A stretch of 13,977 bases of DNA, from contig DCKY01000015.1 in NCBI GenBank assembly GCA_002320775.1, positions 1,389 through 15,365 of the forward strand, given 5' to 3'. Source of the DNA: Planctomycetes bacterium UBA1662 (GTDB lineage: Bacteria; Planctomycetota; UBA8108). Below the pieces are notes generated by a model. That model was not told the DNA's origin. It did not search any database and saw only the letters and a program-made list of their open reading frames with translations. The translations under genes and the position numbers were made by a program. Numbering within the stretch: position 1 is the first letter of the stretch; each line of letters opens with the position of its first letter. Of the stretch, positions 1 to 7,448 are shown piece after piece.

Positions 1-3000
1 GGAGAGGCTCGAGCCATTCTCGACTCGACGGGCGTCCACGGCGGGCTTGTTGTGCATCTGGGCAGCGGAAATGGACGGCTTACCGCTGCTTTACGCAGGA
101 CCTCGGCCTACCAGGTACACGGTCTCGACACCGATGCTGAGAAGGTCAAAGCTGCCAGGGAACATATCCATGCGTTGGGGATCTACGGCGGCGTATCGGT
201 TGACCGGCTGGCTGGCAAGAGGCTTCCTTACATCGAGAACCTCGTCAATCTTGTTGTCATCGAAGACCTGGCTGGTGTCGACATGGATGAGGTTCTGCGT
301 GTACTGGTTCCCAGGGGCGTAGCCTATGCCAGGGTGAATGGCGGCTGGAAAAAGACCATCAAGCCGTGGCCGGGGAATATCGATGAGTGGACTCATTTCA
401 TGCATGGCCCAGGGGGAAACGCTGTTGCGCGTGACACGGTGGTGGGACCGCCGGAGCACCTGCAGTGGGTGGGGAGCCCGCGCTGGTCCAGGCACCATGA
501 CCGAATGGCCAGCATGAGCGCCCTGGTTTCGGCTAACGGGCGTATCGTCTATATCATGGACGAGGGCTCTCGTATCACGATCCAGACGCCGTCAAGCTGG
601 AAGCTCATCGCCCGGGATGCCTTCAATGGGGTGATTCTCTGGAAACGCTCGATTGGAAAATGGCATCACCACCTCTGGCCGCTCAAGAGCGGGCCGACTC
701 AGCTTGCCCGGAGGTTGGTGGCGATAGGGGACCGGATCTACGTGACCCGGGGCCTAGTTGCGCCGCTGGAGGAGATCGATGCAGTGACAGGGAAAACCCT
801 GCGTGTCTATGAGGAATCCGGCGCCACCGAGGAGATCATCGTCTCCGATGGGCTGGTTCTTGCTCTTGCCAATGATGAGCTGACCCAATTGGCCGGTTAC
901 GTTCCGAAGTTCAATGTCGGGGACCAGAGACGTGTCCTCACCGAGTTCGTTTGGAATAAGAAGCCGCGTCGCGTCGTTGGTTACGAGGCGGGAACGGGCA
1001 AGAAGCTGTGGGAGCGGAATACAAGCGTCGCTCCATTGACCCTCGCCGCGGATAAGGACGGGGTTTATTTTCACGATGGGCGGGAGGTTGTCTGTCTTGA
1101 CAGGAAAACAGGTAAGGAGCGCTGGCGGGCGGAGTCCTCCGGCCGGGGCAAGAACAGCAGCTTCAACTTCGGTCCCAAGCTGGTCGTTCACAAGGGGGTG
1201 GTCATCTTCGCTGCCGGCAATCGCGAGATGCGAGCCTTCGATACGGCCTCGGGGAAGCTGCTGTGGCAGGCCCCGCACGCCCGCGGCGGCTACCAGTCTC
1301 CCGAGGATCTGCTGGTTGTCGATGGCAAGGTCTGGTCCGCGCCGACCACCTCTGGCCGCGACTCGGGTCTTTTTACGGGCCGGGACCTGGCCACCGGTGA
1401 GGTGAAGGTCGAATTTTCTCCCACGGTAAAGACCTATTGGTTCCACCATCGCTGCTATGTCGCCAAGGCCACCGCCAATTTTCTGCTCACCTCACGCACT
1501 GGCATCGAGTTTGTCGATTTCAAGAAGAAGGACTGGGACATCAACCATTGGGTCCGGGGAGGCTGCCTCTACGGAATCATGCCCTCCAACGGGCTGACTT
1601 ATGCGCCTCCGCATAATTGCGCCTGCTATCCCGAGGCCAAGCTCTACGGCATTAACGCCCTGGCGGCTGGAAAAGGTAACAGGAAGCCTCCCAGGGAGGT
1701 TCCCGCGGAAGGGCGTCTTGAGAGAGGGCTGGCCTGGGGGCAGGTTCCTGGGAGCGAGGCGCGTCCCGGCGACTGGCCGACCTATCGGGGTAATACGACC
1801 CGGACCGGCTACTCGGATACGGAGGTGCCGAGCGCAATCCGGCCCGCCTGGGAGGTGAAGCTTGGAGGGAAGGTGACATCTCCCGTTATCGCCGGTGGAA
1901 AGGTATTCATTGCTCGGGTCAACCACCACACGGTGCATGCTATAGATGAACGAACCGGCAGGCAGAGGTGGTTCTTCACCACTGGCGGACGGGTCGATTC
2001 TCCTCCCACGATCCACGATGGCCGAGTTCTTTTCGGGTGCGCCGATGGCTGGATCTATTGCCTGCGAGCCGTCGATGGCAAGCTGGCCTGGCGTTTCAGG
2101 GGCGCTCCGCGCGATGACAGGCTCATGTCCTTTGAGCAGCTCGAATCAGTCTGGCCCGTCCACGGCAGCGTGCTGGTCAAGGACAACTCGATCTATTGTG
2201 TTGCGGGACGTTCGAATTTTCTCGATGGCGGCCTGCGCTTTATCCAGCTCGATCTCTCCGGAGGCCTGGTGAAGGAAACCATTATCGATGACCGTGATCC
2301 CGGCACCGGTAAAGATATTCAGGACAGGATTCAGACTCTGCAGATGTCCACCGGCCTGGCGGATATTCTCTCAAGCGATGGCCAGTATATCTATATGCGC
2401 TCGCAGCAGTTCGACTCGGCTGGAAACCGCATCGGTATCGGTCCGCATTCCGGAGACGCCGCGAAGCAGGGAGCCGTTCAGAGTGGCAGCACCGCGCATC
2501 TTTTCGCGCCCATGGGCTACCTGGATGAAACCTATTTCCACCGCGCCTACTGGGTCTATGGACGAAGCTCCGCCGGAGGACACAATGGCTACTACCAGGC
2601 GGGGAAGTACGCTCCATCCGGCCGCATCCTGGTCTCTGACGGCAAGGATATCTACGGCTTCGGACGCAAGCCGCAATACCTCAAGTGGACGACGACGATT
2701 GAACACCAGCTCTTTTCAACCAGCAGGGAGCCGCCTCCCCAGGCTCTCAGAGAGGTGTCCTCGAGTCTGTTCAACAAGGCCGTCCGCCGCGGCGGCGGAT
2801 CAGGAATGATCAGGATCCCTCTCAGCAAGAGTCTCAATCCGACCGGCAAGTCGCTCACCGTCGAGGCCTGGGTGAAGTCGGCCGGTCCCAACGGTGTCGT
2901 GATCGCCCGCGGGGGACCGTCCCAGGGCTACGCTTTGCTGCTCCAGAAGGGTAAGCCCCAGTTCAGCGTACGCTCCAGTGGCGAGCTCTCGACAGTCACC

Positions 3001-3810
3001 GGGCCTGCCAAGGTCGGGAAGAAATGGGTGCACCTGGCCGGAGTCCTGGGCGATGACAAGCAGCTCAGGCTCTATGTCAATGGCCAGTCCGTGGCGAAGG
3101 CCAAAGCGCCTGGACCCTTGACCGGCAACCCTGCTCAGCCTACCGAGATCGGGGCGGACAACCAGAGTGCTGTGGGTAATTACACGAGCCCTCTCAACTT
3201 CAAGGGCATCATTGACGAGGTGCAGGTCTACTTCCGCGCCCTCAGCGACGAGGAGGTGGCGGCGCGGTATTCCGCCAGGGGATCGACGCCAGACCCGGCG
3301 CTGGTGCTCTCCATGTCGTTCGATAATGGCCATGCCATTGACGCCTCCGGGAATAAGAACAACGGAACGATCACCGGAGCCAAGGCTGTTGACGGAAAGT
3401 TCAAGATCGGGATTCAGTTTGCCGGCGGAAAAGGTGCCGGGAAGAAACCTGCCGCCCGTGGTTCCTTTGTGCAGAGGAAGTGGGAGACCGACATTCCGCT
3501 TTATGCCCGGGCCATGGCGCTGGCCGGCAAGACACTGTTTGTCGCCGGACCGCCTGACCTGATCGATGAGGAGGAAACCTTCAAGAAGATCATGGAGAAG
3601 GATCCCAAGGTTGCGGAGGAGCTCTTGAGGCAGAACGAGGCACTGCAGGGAGAGGAGGGCGGAATCCTCTGGGTGGTTGACGCGGCCAGCGGAAAGAAGC
3701 TTGCCGAGGTCAAGCTGAAGTCGTTGCCTGCCTGGGATGGTCTCGCGGCGGCGAATGGCCGCCTGTATCTTTCGACAATCGATGGCAAGGTGATCTGCTT
3801 TGGGAAGTGA
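1..3810 (+). CDS. Methyltransferase-PQQ propeller-LamG mosaic protein (5' partial)
   Basis: The frame is open from base 1, so the true start lies before the window; the first possible in-window start is a GTG at 52, and residues are numbered from it. Residues 2-8 (HLGSGNG), then GLDTDAEK about 30 residues on, look like motifs I and II of a SAM-dependent methyltransferase. From about residue 130 come PQQ/quinoprotein propeller repeats of the form D-x-x-T/S-G-K-x-x-W (DAFNGVILW, DRKTGKERW, DTASGKLLW). A Cys-rich stretch (503-531, containing HNCACYPEAKL) follows. A second propeller block opens at about 574 with DWPTYRGNTTRTG. A LamG/concanavalin-like domain covers about 919-1075 (SLTVEAWVKS, LYVNGQ, GIIDEVQVYFRALSDEEVAARY). 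One or two more blades end the protein (DAASGKKLAEV, DGKVICFGK). Such proteins are typical of PVC bacteria and are probably exported, but the N-terminus is missing. Substrate and catalytic activity cannot be told; the methyltransferase part may be degenerate. Confidence 0.85.
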   Translation, partial: GEARAILDSTGVHGGLVVHLGSGNGRLTAALRRTSAYQVHGLDTDAEKVKAAREHIHALGIYGGVSVDRLAGKRLPYIENLVNLVVIEDLAGVDMDEVLRVLVPRGVAYARVNGGWKKTIKPWPGNIDEWTHFMHGPGGNAVARDTVVGPPEHLQWVGSPRWSRHHDRMASMSALVSANGRIVYIMDEGSRITIQTPSSWKLIARDAFNGVILWKRSIGKWHHHLWPLKSGPTQLARRLVAIGDRIYVTRGLVAPLEEIDAVTGKTLRVYEESGATEEIIVSDGLVLALANDELTQLAGYVPKFNVGDQRRVLTEFVWNKKPRRVVGYEAGTGKKLWERNTSVAPLTLAADKDGVYFHDGREVVCLDRKTGKERWRAESSGRGKNSSFNFGPKLVVHKGVVIFAAGNREMRAFDTASGKLLWQAPHARGGYQSPEDLLVVDGKVWSAPTTSGRDSGLFTGRDLATGEVKVEFSPTVKTYWFHHRCYVAKATANFLLTSRTGIEFVDFKKKDWDINHWVRGGCLYGIMPSNGLTYAPPHNCACYPEAKLYGINALAAGKGNRKPPREVPAEGRLERGLAWGQVPGSEARPGDWPTYRGNTTRTGYSDTEVPSAIRPAWEVKLGGKVTSPVIAGGKVFIARVNHHTVHAIDERTGRQRWFFTTGGRVDSPPTIHDGRVLFGCADGWIYCLRAVDGKLAWRFRGAPRDDRLMSFEQLESVWPVHGSVLVKDNSIYCVAGRSNFLDGGLRFIQLDLSGGLVKETIIDDRDPGTGKDIQDRIQTLQMSTGLADILSSDGQYIYMRSQQFDSAGNRIGIGPHSGDAAKQGAVQSGSTAHLFAPMGYLDETYFHRAYWVYGRSSAGGHNGYYQAGKYAPSGRILVSDGKDIYGFGRKPQYLKWTTTIEHQLFSTSREPPPQALREVSSSLFNKAVRRGGGSGMIRIPLSKSLNPTGKSLTVEAWVKSAGPNGVVIARGGPSQGYALLLQKGKPQFSVRSSGELSTVTGPAKVGKKWVHLAGVLGDDKQLRLYVNGQSVAKAKAPGPLTGNPAQPTEIGADNQSAVGNYTSPLNFKGIIDEVQVYFRALSDEEVAARYSARGSTPDPALVLSMSFDNGHAIDASGNKNNGTITGAKAVDGKFKIGIQFAGGKGAGKKPAARGSFVQRKWETDIPLYARAMALAGKTLFVAGPPDLIDEEETFKKIMEKDPKVAEELLRQNEALQGEEGGILWVVDAASGKKLAEVKLKSLPAWDGLAAANGRLYLSTIDGKVICFGK

Positions 3811-3828
3811 GCGGTCTTTTCAGACCGC
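3811..3828. terminator. Hairpin between convergent genes, possible bidirectional terminator
   Basis: A perfect 7-base-pair stem (GCGGTCT / AGACCGC) with a TTTC loop starts immediately after the stop of the upstream plus-strand gene and overlaps the last codons and stop of kdkA on the minus strand. There is no T-tract on either side, so it is not a classical intrinsic terminator. Its place between stop codons only 9 bases apart favours a role in ending or protecting both transcripts. Confidence 0.45.
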
Positions 3829-4548
3829 GTTGTAGCCTTCCTGGAGAGACTGCCAGTCGCTTGTCGTGAAGTGGAAGGTTTTCTCCTGCCGGAGCCATTT
3901 GTTCAGCGAGCGCTCGAGGCGTTCGAGATTGGCGTTCTTCCAGGGTCCTGGGTCTCTCACCTCAGCCTTGTCGAAGTCGATGAGAAAGATCTTTTCATTC
4001 TGGATGAGGATGTTGGCGGCGTTGAGGTCGCTGTGCAGAATACCGTGATCATGGAATCTCCTGATGGTGCAGCCCACTGCCCTCCAGCTCTTTTCCGCGA
4101 GCTGAGCCTGCTGAAGAAGAGTGCCTAACGGTGTCGCGTCTTCAATCTCATGGGTCAGCAGGTCTCCCCGGTAGAACCCGGCCCCACTGCAGAGGCGGAT
4201 TGCGGCCGGCCGGGGTGCCGGCAGTCCGAGTTCGACCAGCTTTCCAAGGAGCTTCCATTCGAGGTAGGGACGACTGCTCTCCAGTGAGCCGCCAAGATAA
4301 CGGTCCGAAACAACCTTTCCCAGAAGGCCTCCCCTGAGATAGTGACGCAGGACCAGCTTGTTGGAACCCCAGGTGAAGAAATAAGCCGGACCCCTTCCTT
4401 CAGCCGTGGCGGTCACCACTCTGTTTTCCCGGAGGAACTCTGGGTCGAAGAGCCTGGGCCAGATCTCGGGTTGGATATCCTCGATGGCTCCATCGTAGAC
4501 AATCTGCTCAGTGTCTCTCTGCAGCCTTAGCTCGTCGATAGCTTTCAC
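3820..4548 (-). CDS. kdkA: 3-deoxy-D-manno-octulosonic acid (Kdo) kinase
   Basis: KdkA phosphorylates the Kdo residue on lipid A (position 4) at the cytoplasmic face of the inner membrane, during LPS inner-core synthesis. The 242-residue length fits the family. Visible signatures are AEGRGPAYFF (49-58), LRHYLRGGLLGKVVSDRY (67-84), the catalytic loop HSDLNAANIL (172-181; D174 as likely base, N179 as metal ligand) and IDFDK (190-194, in the place of the kinase DFG). The C-terminal LERLERSLNK is also typical of KdkA/WaaP-like kinases. The start is a GTG without an obvious Shine-Dalgarno sequence. The frame stays open upstream for about 32 codons, with only a CTG (4558-4560) as an alternative, so the start is uncertain. 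The gene is divergent from the glycosyltransferase gene 87 bases away and converges on the propeller gene. The family call is strong from the motif order; the precise substrate is inferred. Confidence 0.9.
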   Translation of the reverse strand: MKAIDELRLQRDTEQIVYDGAIEDIQPEIWPRLFDPEFLRENRVVTATAEGRGPAYFFTWGSNKLVLRHYLRGGLLGKVVSDRYLGGSLESSRPYLEWKLLGKLVELGLPAPRPAAIRLCSGAGFYRGDLLTHEIEDATPLGTLLQQAQLAEKSWRAVGCTIRRFHDHGILHSDLNAANILIQNEKIFLIDFDKAEVRDPGPWKNANLERLERSLNKWLRQEKTFHFTTSDWQSLQEGYNAV

Positions 4549-4635
4549 TTCAGGTACCAGTTCGTCGGTTTGTCCGAGGGTTCTATCCCATCGCGGGTAT
4601 TGCTTTTTCCACCCGAGAGCCTGTAATGAGAGCCT
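4549..4635. promoter_or_regulatory. Divergent intergenic region between kdkA and the GT9 gene
   Basis: These 87 bases must hold the start signals for both genes unless promoters lie inside the coding regions. On the plus strand TTGCTT (4600-4605) and TGTAAT (4622-4627) are 16 bases apart and resemble -35 and -10 boxes. Transcription would then begin at about the ATG at 4636, giving a leaderless or nearly leaderless message. GAGAG at 4628-4632 is too close to the ATG for a good ribosome binding site, which fits a leaderless start. No convincing promoter was seen for kdkA. Confidence 0.3.
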
Positions 4636-5688
4636 ATGAAACCATCACTCCCGCTCAATCAACCACCCAAATCCATTTGTATCCTGAGGCTTTCGGCCAT
4701 TGGCGATTGCACTCACGTGGTACCCATGGTCCGTACGATTCAGAAGCACTGGCCCGGGGCCGGGATTACCTGGATCATTGGTAAGCTGGAGGCTTCGCTG
4801 GTCGGGGATATCGAGGGAGTCGAGTTTATCGTTTTTGACAAGAGCCGCCGCTTCAGGGCGCTCGCTGATTTGCGCCGCGCGCTCGCAGGCCGGAGCTTCG
4901 ATGTTCTGCTGAACCTGCAGGTCGCTCTTCGTGCCAGTATCGTGAGTCTCTTGGTCAAGGCTCCTGTCCGTCTGGGTTATGACAGGGAGAGGGCCAGGGA
5001 TGCGCAGTGGTTTTTTACCACTCACCGGGTTGAGGCCGTTGAGCGCCAGCATGTACTCGACAGCTTCTTTGAATTTACCCGGGCGCTGGGGCTCGAGGAG
5101 AGGGAGCTTGAATGGAACCTTCCGATACCTGCCGCCGCCAGGGAATTTGCGGCCTCGAGATTCGACCGGGGAAGAGAGGTTCTCGCGATCAACGCGTCCG
5201 CCAGCAAGGCGATTCGCAACTGGAGCGTAGAGGGCTACGCCGCTGTCGCCGATCATGCTGCCGTGAAGCTCGGCCTGGATGTCGTTTTGACCGGGGGACC
5301 TTTGACAGCCGAGGCCGAGCTGGCCGAGGCCATCGAGAAGACTGCTGATAGCAGGCTACTCAACCTCGTAGGGAAAACCAGCCTCAAGGAGCTGCTGGCG
5401 GTGATTGAGCATGCCAGCATCCTCGTGGCGCCCGATACGGGGCCAGCCCACATGGGAACCACAGTCGGGACTCCTGTCATTGGGCTCTATGCTGCCAGCA
5501 ACCCCCTGCGCTCGGGACCCTACCTGAGCCTCGAACATACCGTGAACAATTACGCCGAGGCTCTGCAGGCCCAATGTGGGGCCGGGGTTGACGATGTGAG
5601 GTGGGGGACCAGGGTTAGATCCTCCGCCGCGATGGAGACCATCACTGTCGAACAGGTCATCGAGAAGCTCGAGTCGATTTTCAGCTGA
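4636..5688 (+). CDS. Glycosyltransferase family 9, OpsX/heptosyltransferase I type
   Basis: GT9 enzymes transfer ADP-L-glycero-D-manno-heptose to Kdo or heptose of the LPS inner core at the cytoplasmic face of the inner membrane. The 350-residue protein has the family layout of two Rossmann-like halves. The N-terminal motif is ILRLSAIGD (16-24, D24 as likely catalytic Asp), then HVVPMVRTIQKHWP and ITWIIGKLEASLVGD (44-58). The C-terminal nucleotide-sugar site is APDTGPAHMGTTVGTPVIGLY, split over 265-285, with VVLTGGP at 216-222. The wording of the first 70 residues is closest, from memory, to the OpsX branch rather than WaaF. There is no membrane segment or signal peptide, as expected. The start is the ATG at 4636; no better start is visible. 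Adjacency to a Kdo kinase supports a first-heptose role on phosphorylated Kdo, although donor and acceptor are inferred. Confidence 0.88.
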   Translation: MKPSLPLNQPPKSICILRLSAIGDCTHVVPMVRTIQKHWPGAGITWIIGKLEASLVGDIEGVEFIVFDKSRRFRALADLRRALAGRSFDVLLNLQVALRASIVSLLVKAPVRLGYDRERARDAQWFFTTHRVEAVERQHVLDSFFEFTRALGLEERELEWNLPIPAAAREFAASRFDRGREVLAINASASKAIRNWSVEGYAAVADHAAVKLGLDVVLTGGPLTAEAELAEAIEKTADSRLLNLVGKTSLKELLAVIEHASILVAPDTGPAHMGTTVGTPVIGLYAASNPLRSGPYLSLEHTVNNYAEALQAQCGAGVDDVRWGTRVRSSAAMETITVEQVIEKLESIFS

Positions 5689-5717
5689 AATCGATCGCTG
5701 GCGACAATCAGCCTTTT
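5674..5717 (+). terminator. Overlapping inverted repeats and T-run after the GT9 gene
   Basis: Two alternative structures overlap here. Bases 5674-5694 form a near-perfect palindrome centred on TTTCAGCTGAAA (5679-5690), with flanking TCGA arms and one bulged T, across the GT9 stop codon. Alternatively GCTGA (5684-5688) pairs with TCAGC (5708-5712), enclosing a small TCGC/GCGA hairpin (5695-5704), followed by TTTT at 5714-5717. The second form resembles an intrinsic terminator for the plus-strand gene. The minus-strand operon ends at 5716, so either structure could serve both directions. Confidence 0.45.
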
Positions 5718-6435
5718 AGCTTCGTGAGAAGAGCCCCGAGCGTTTTGCGCCGCGAACTTCGAGAGCCTTGGGTGGGCCGAGTATGATCTGGGCGATGACT
5801 GCCTGCCGCAGGGTGATGTCGCCGACGCCGAGAGCCTTCGGAAGAGACAGGCTGCGTATGCCTGTTCTGTGCGCTCGGGACTGGGTGCTCGTATGTACAG
5901 CGAGCTCTTCCCCGATATCCAGGTCCTGTTGCCGGACCCGCGTCTCGGAAGAACTGGGCAGAGCGACACCGGTCAGGAGATCCGTGCTGTGGGGTTGGAG
6001 AACCTCCTTGCGGGGGGCGCGTATGGTGCCGGGAATCCGGTCTCCGGAGCGTCGCTTCTTTACGGGTTTCGTAGCTCCCGCGGACCGGGCGACATCTTCT
6101 GCAGGTCTGACTGGCTGGTTCGCGGTAACCTCGCTGTCCTGCAGGGCGGGGACACCTTCGAGTCCATCATCGCCGAAGTAGGCATCCTCCGGGTTACTGG
6201 CCCCGCCTTTTGGGGCGCTGCTGGGGGCTTGCGCCTGCCTGGTTGCGATAGCTTCTTCGTTTTCACGAAGCTTCTCAAGAATCTCGACGGCGGGGCTCTT
6301 CGGCCGGGCAATAGGTTTACCCTGGTCCGGAACCTCCTTGCCCGAGGTTAGGCTCTGGACGATGAAGCGAATAATCCCGCCGCCGAAGACGATCAGGAGG
6401 ATGAGAAGCTGAATCCAGTCGATCTTTCCCGGCAT
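5716..6435 (-). CDS. Membrane-anchored low-complexity protein of the flotillin operon, unknown function
   Basis: I do not recognise a named family. The 239-residue protein begins with a short polar stretch, then one hydrophobic segment (about 8-27, WIQLLILLIVFGGGIIRFIV) that should anchor it with the rest in the cytoplasm. Residues 30-200 are rich in Pro, Ser, Ala and charged residues and look disordered, with a short charged helix at about 50-68 (VEILEKLRENEEAIATRQ). The C-terminus carries a compact segment, LRQAVIAQIILGPPKAL (209-225), which resembles a motif I associate with small hypothetical proteins of PVC bacteria. The start ATG shares one base with the floA stop (TGATG), so translation is probably coupled to FloA. 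The position parallels yqfB after floA in Bacillus, but no similarity is claimed. A scaffold or adaptor for flotillin assemblies is a guess from context. Confidence 0.7.
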   Translation of the reverse strand: MPGKIDWIQLLILLIVFGGGIIRFIVQSLTSGKEVPDQGKPIARPKSPAVEILEKLRENEEAIATRQAQAPSSAPKGGASNPEDAYFGDDGLEGVPALQDSEVTANQPVRPAEDVARSAGATKPVKKRRSGDRIPGTIRAPRKEVLQPHSTDLLTGVALPSSSETRVRQQDLDIGEELAVHTSTQSRAHRTGIRSLSLPKALGVGDITLRQAVIAQIILGPPKALEVRGAKRSGLFSRS

Positions 6436-7448
6436 CAGCTGGTGACTCCATCGTTGTCATCTTCATCTTCATTCGAGAGGCTCTTTCTCATATCCGTGTC
6501 GGCCTGGATATTGCGGAGGTTGTAATAGTCCATGATTCCAAGGTTGCCGCTATTGAAGGCCCCGGCGATTGCCCGGGGGATATCCGCCTCGGCGAGGATG
6601 ACCTTGGCCTGGTTCTCTTTGCCCAGCGCCTCCATCTCCTGGCCGCGGGCGACTGCGCGGGCTCTCTGGGCCTCCGCCTCGGCTTGCGCCCTGCGTTTTT
6701 CGGCCTCGGCCTGGTTGGCCATCAGCACCGCGCCGATGTTCTCCCCTACATCGATATCGGCAATATCGATCGAGACGATCTCGTAGGCGGTGCCCGCGTC
6801 GAGACCCGCATCGAGAACCTCCTGGGAGATCTTTCGGGGATTAGCGAGGACGGTCTTGTGGCTTTCAGCCTGGCCAATCCCAGAGACGATTCCTTCACCG
6901 ACTCGCGCGATGACAGTCTCCTCTGTTGCGCCTCCGACAAGTCTCTCGATATTGGTGCGGACGGTTACCCGGGCCTTGCACCTCAGCTGGATTCCATTGG
7001 CCGCGACGGCATCAACCGTTGGTTTGCCTGATTCCTGGCTCGGGCAGTCGATGACCTTCGGGTGGACGCTGGTTCTGACCGCATCGAGAACATCGCGCCC
7101 GGCGAGATCGATTGCCGCGGCGCGTTCAAAGGTGAGCTCGATGTTGGCGCGATCGGCCGCGATCAGGGCGCGCACTGTAGCGGTTACGTTTCCGCGCGCG
7201 AGAACATGGGCCTGGAGCTTTTCGATGGAGACGGGAGCACCCGCCTTGTGAGCCATCACCAGCACGTCGATGATCAGCCTGGAGTTGAGCTTTCGCAGGA
7301 ACATCCCGACAAATTCAACAACCCCTACGGGGCAACCGGAGGCCCTGGCCTGCAGCCAGAGGGAGCCAAACTTGAGGAAGAAGAAAAGAAAGAATACTCC
7401 GACCAGCATTCCGAAGAGACCGGCGATCATTAACCAATTATTTTCCAT
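6435..7448 (-). CDS. floA: Flotillin-like protein FloA
   Basis: FloA is a bacterial flotillin of the SPFH superfamily that oligomerises at the inner membrane in functional membrane microdomains. At 337 residues it is near the usual length (about 330). An N-terminal hydrophobic hairpin-like segment (about 5-33, LMIAGLFGMLVGVFFLFFFL) anchors it. The PHB/SPFH region follows (MAHKAGAPVSIEKLQAHVLA at 65-84; NGIQLRCKARVTVRTNIERLVGG at 151-173, split for reading). The flotillin Ala/Glu-rich helix is at 246-285 (NQAEAEKRRAQAEAEAQRAR, then KENQAKVILAEADIPRA). The family end motif is MDYYNLRNIQADTDMRKSL (306-324), after which comes an acidic tail, NEDEDDNDG. A good ribosome binding site, AGGAG (complement of 7456-7460), lies 7 bases before the ATG. 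It overlaps the preceding short nfeD gene by 11 bases and the next gene by 1. The family call is near certain. Confidence 0.96.
   Translation of the reverse strand: MENNWLMIAGLFGMLVGVFFLFFFLKFGSLWLQARASGCPVGVVEFVGMFLRKLNSRLIIDVLVMAHKAGAPVSIEKLQAHVLARGNVTATVRALIAADRANIELTFERAAAIDLAGRDVLDAVRTSVHPKVIDCPSQESGKPTVDAVAANGIQLRCKARVTVRTNIERLVGGATEETVIARVGEGIVSGIGQAESHKTVLANPRKISQEVLDAGLDAGTAYEIVSIDIADIDVGENIGAVLMANQAEAEKRRAQAEAEAQRARAVARGQEMEALGKENQAKVILAEADIPRAIAGAFNSGNLGIMDYYNLRNIQADTDMRKSLSNEDEDDNDGVTS

Noticed and set aside
5869..6351. Plus-strand open frame of 160 codons opposite the gene after floA
   Set aside because: The minus-strand frame has a membrane anchor, a coupled start and a plausible C-terminal motif, while this frame has no start signal or recognisable domain. 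The minus gene is itself low complexity, so the rejection is slightly less certain here than elsewhere.
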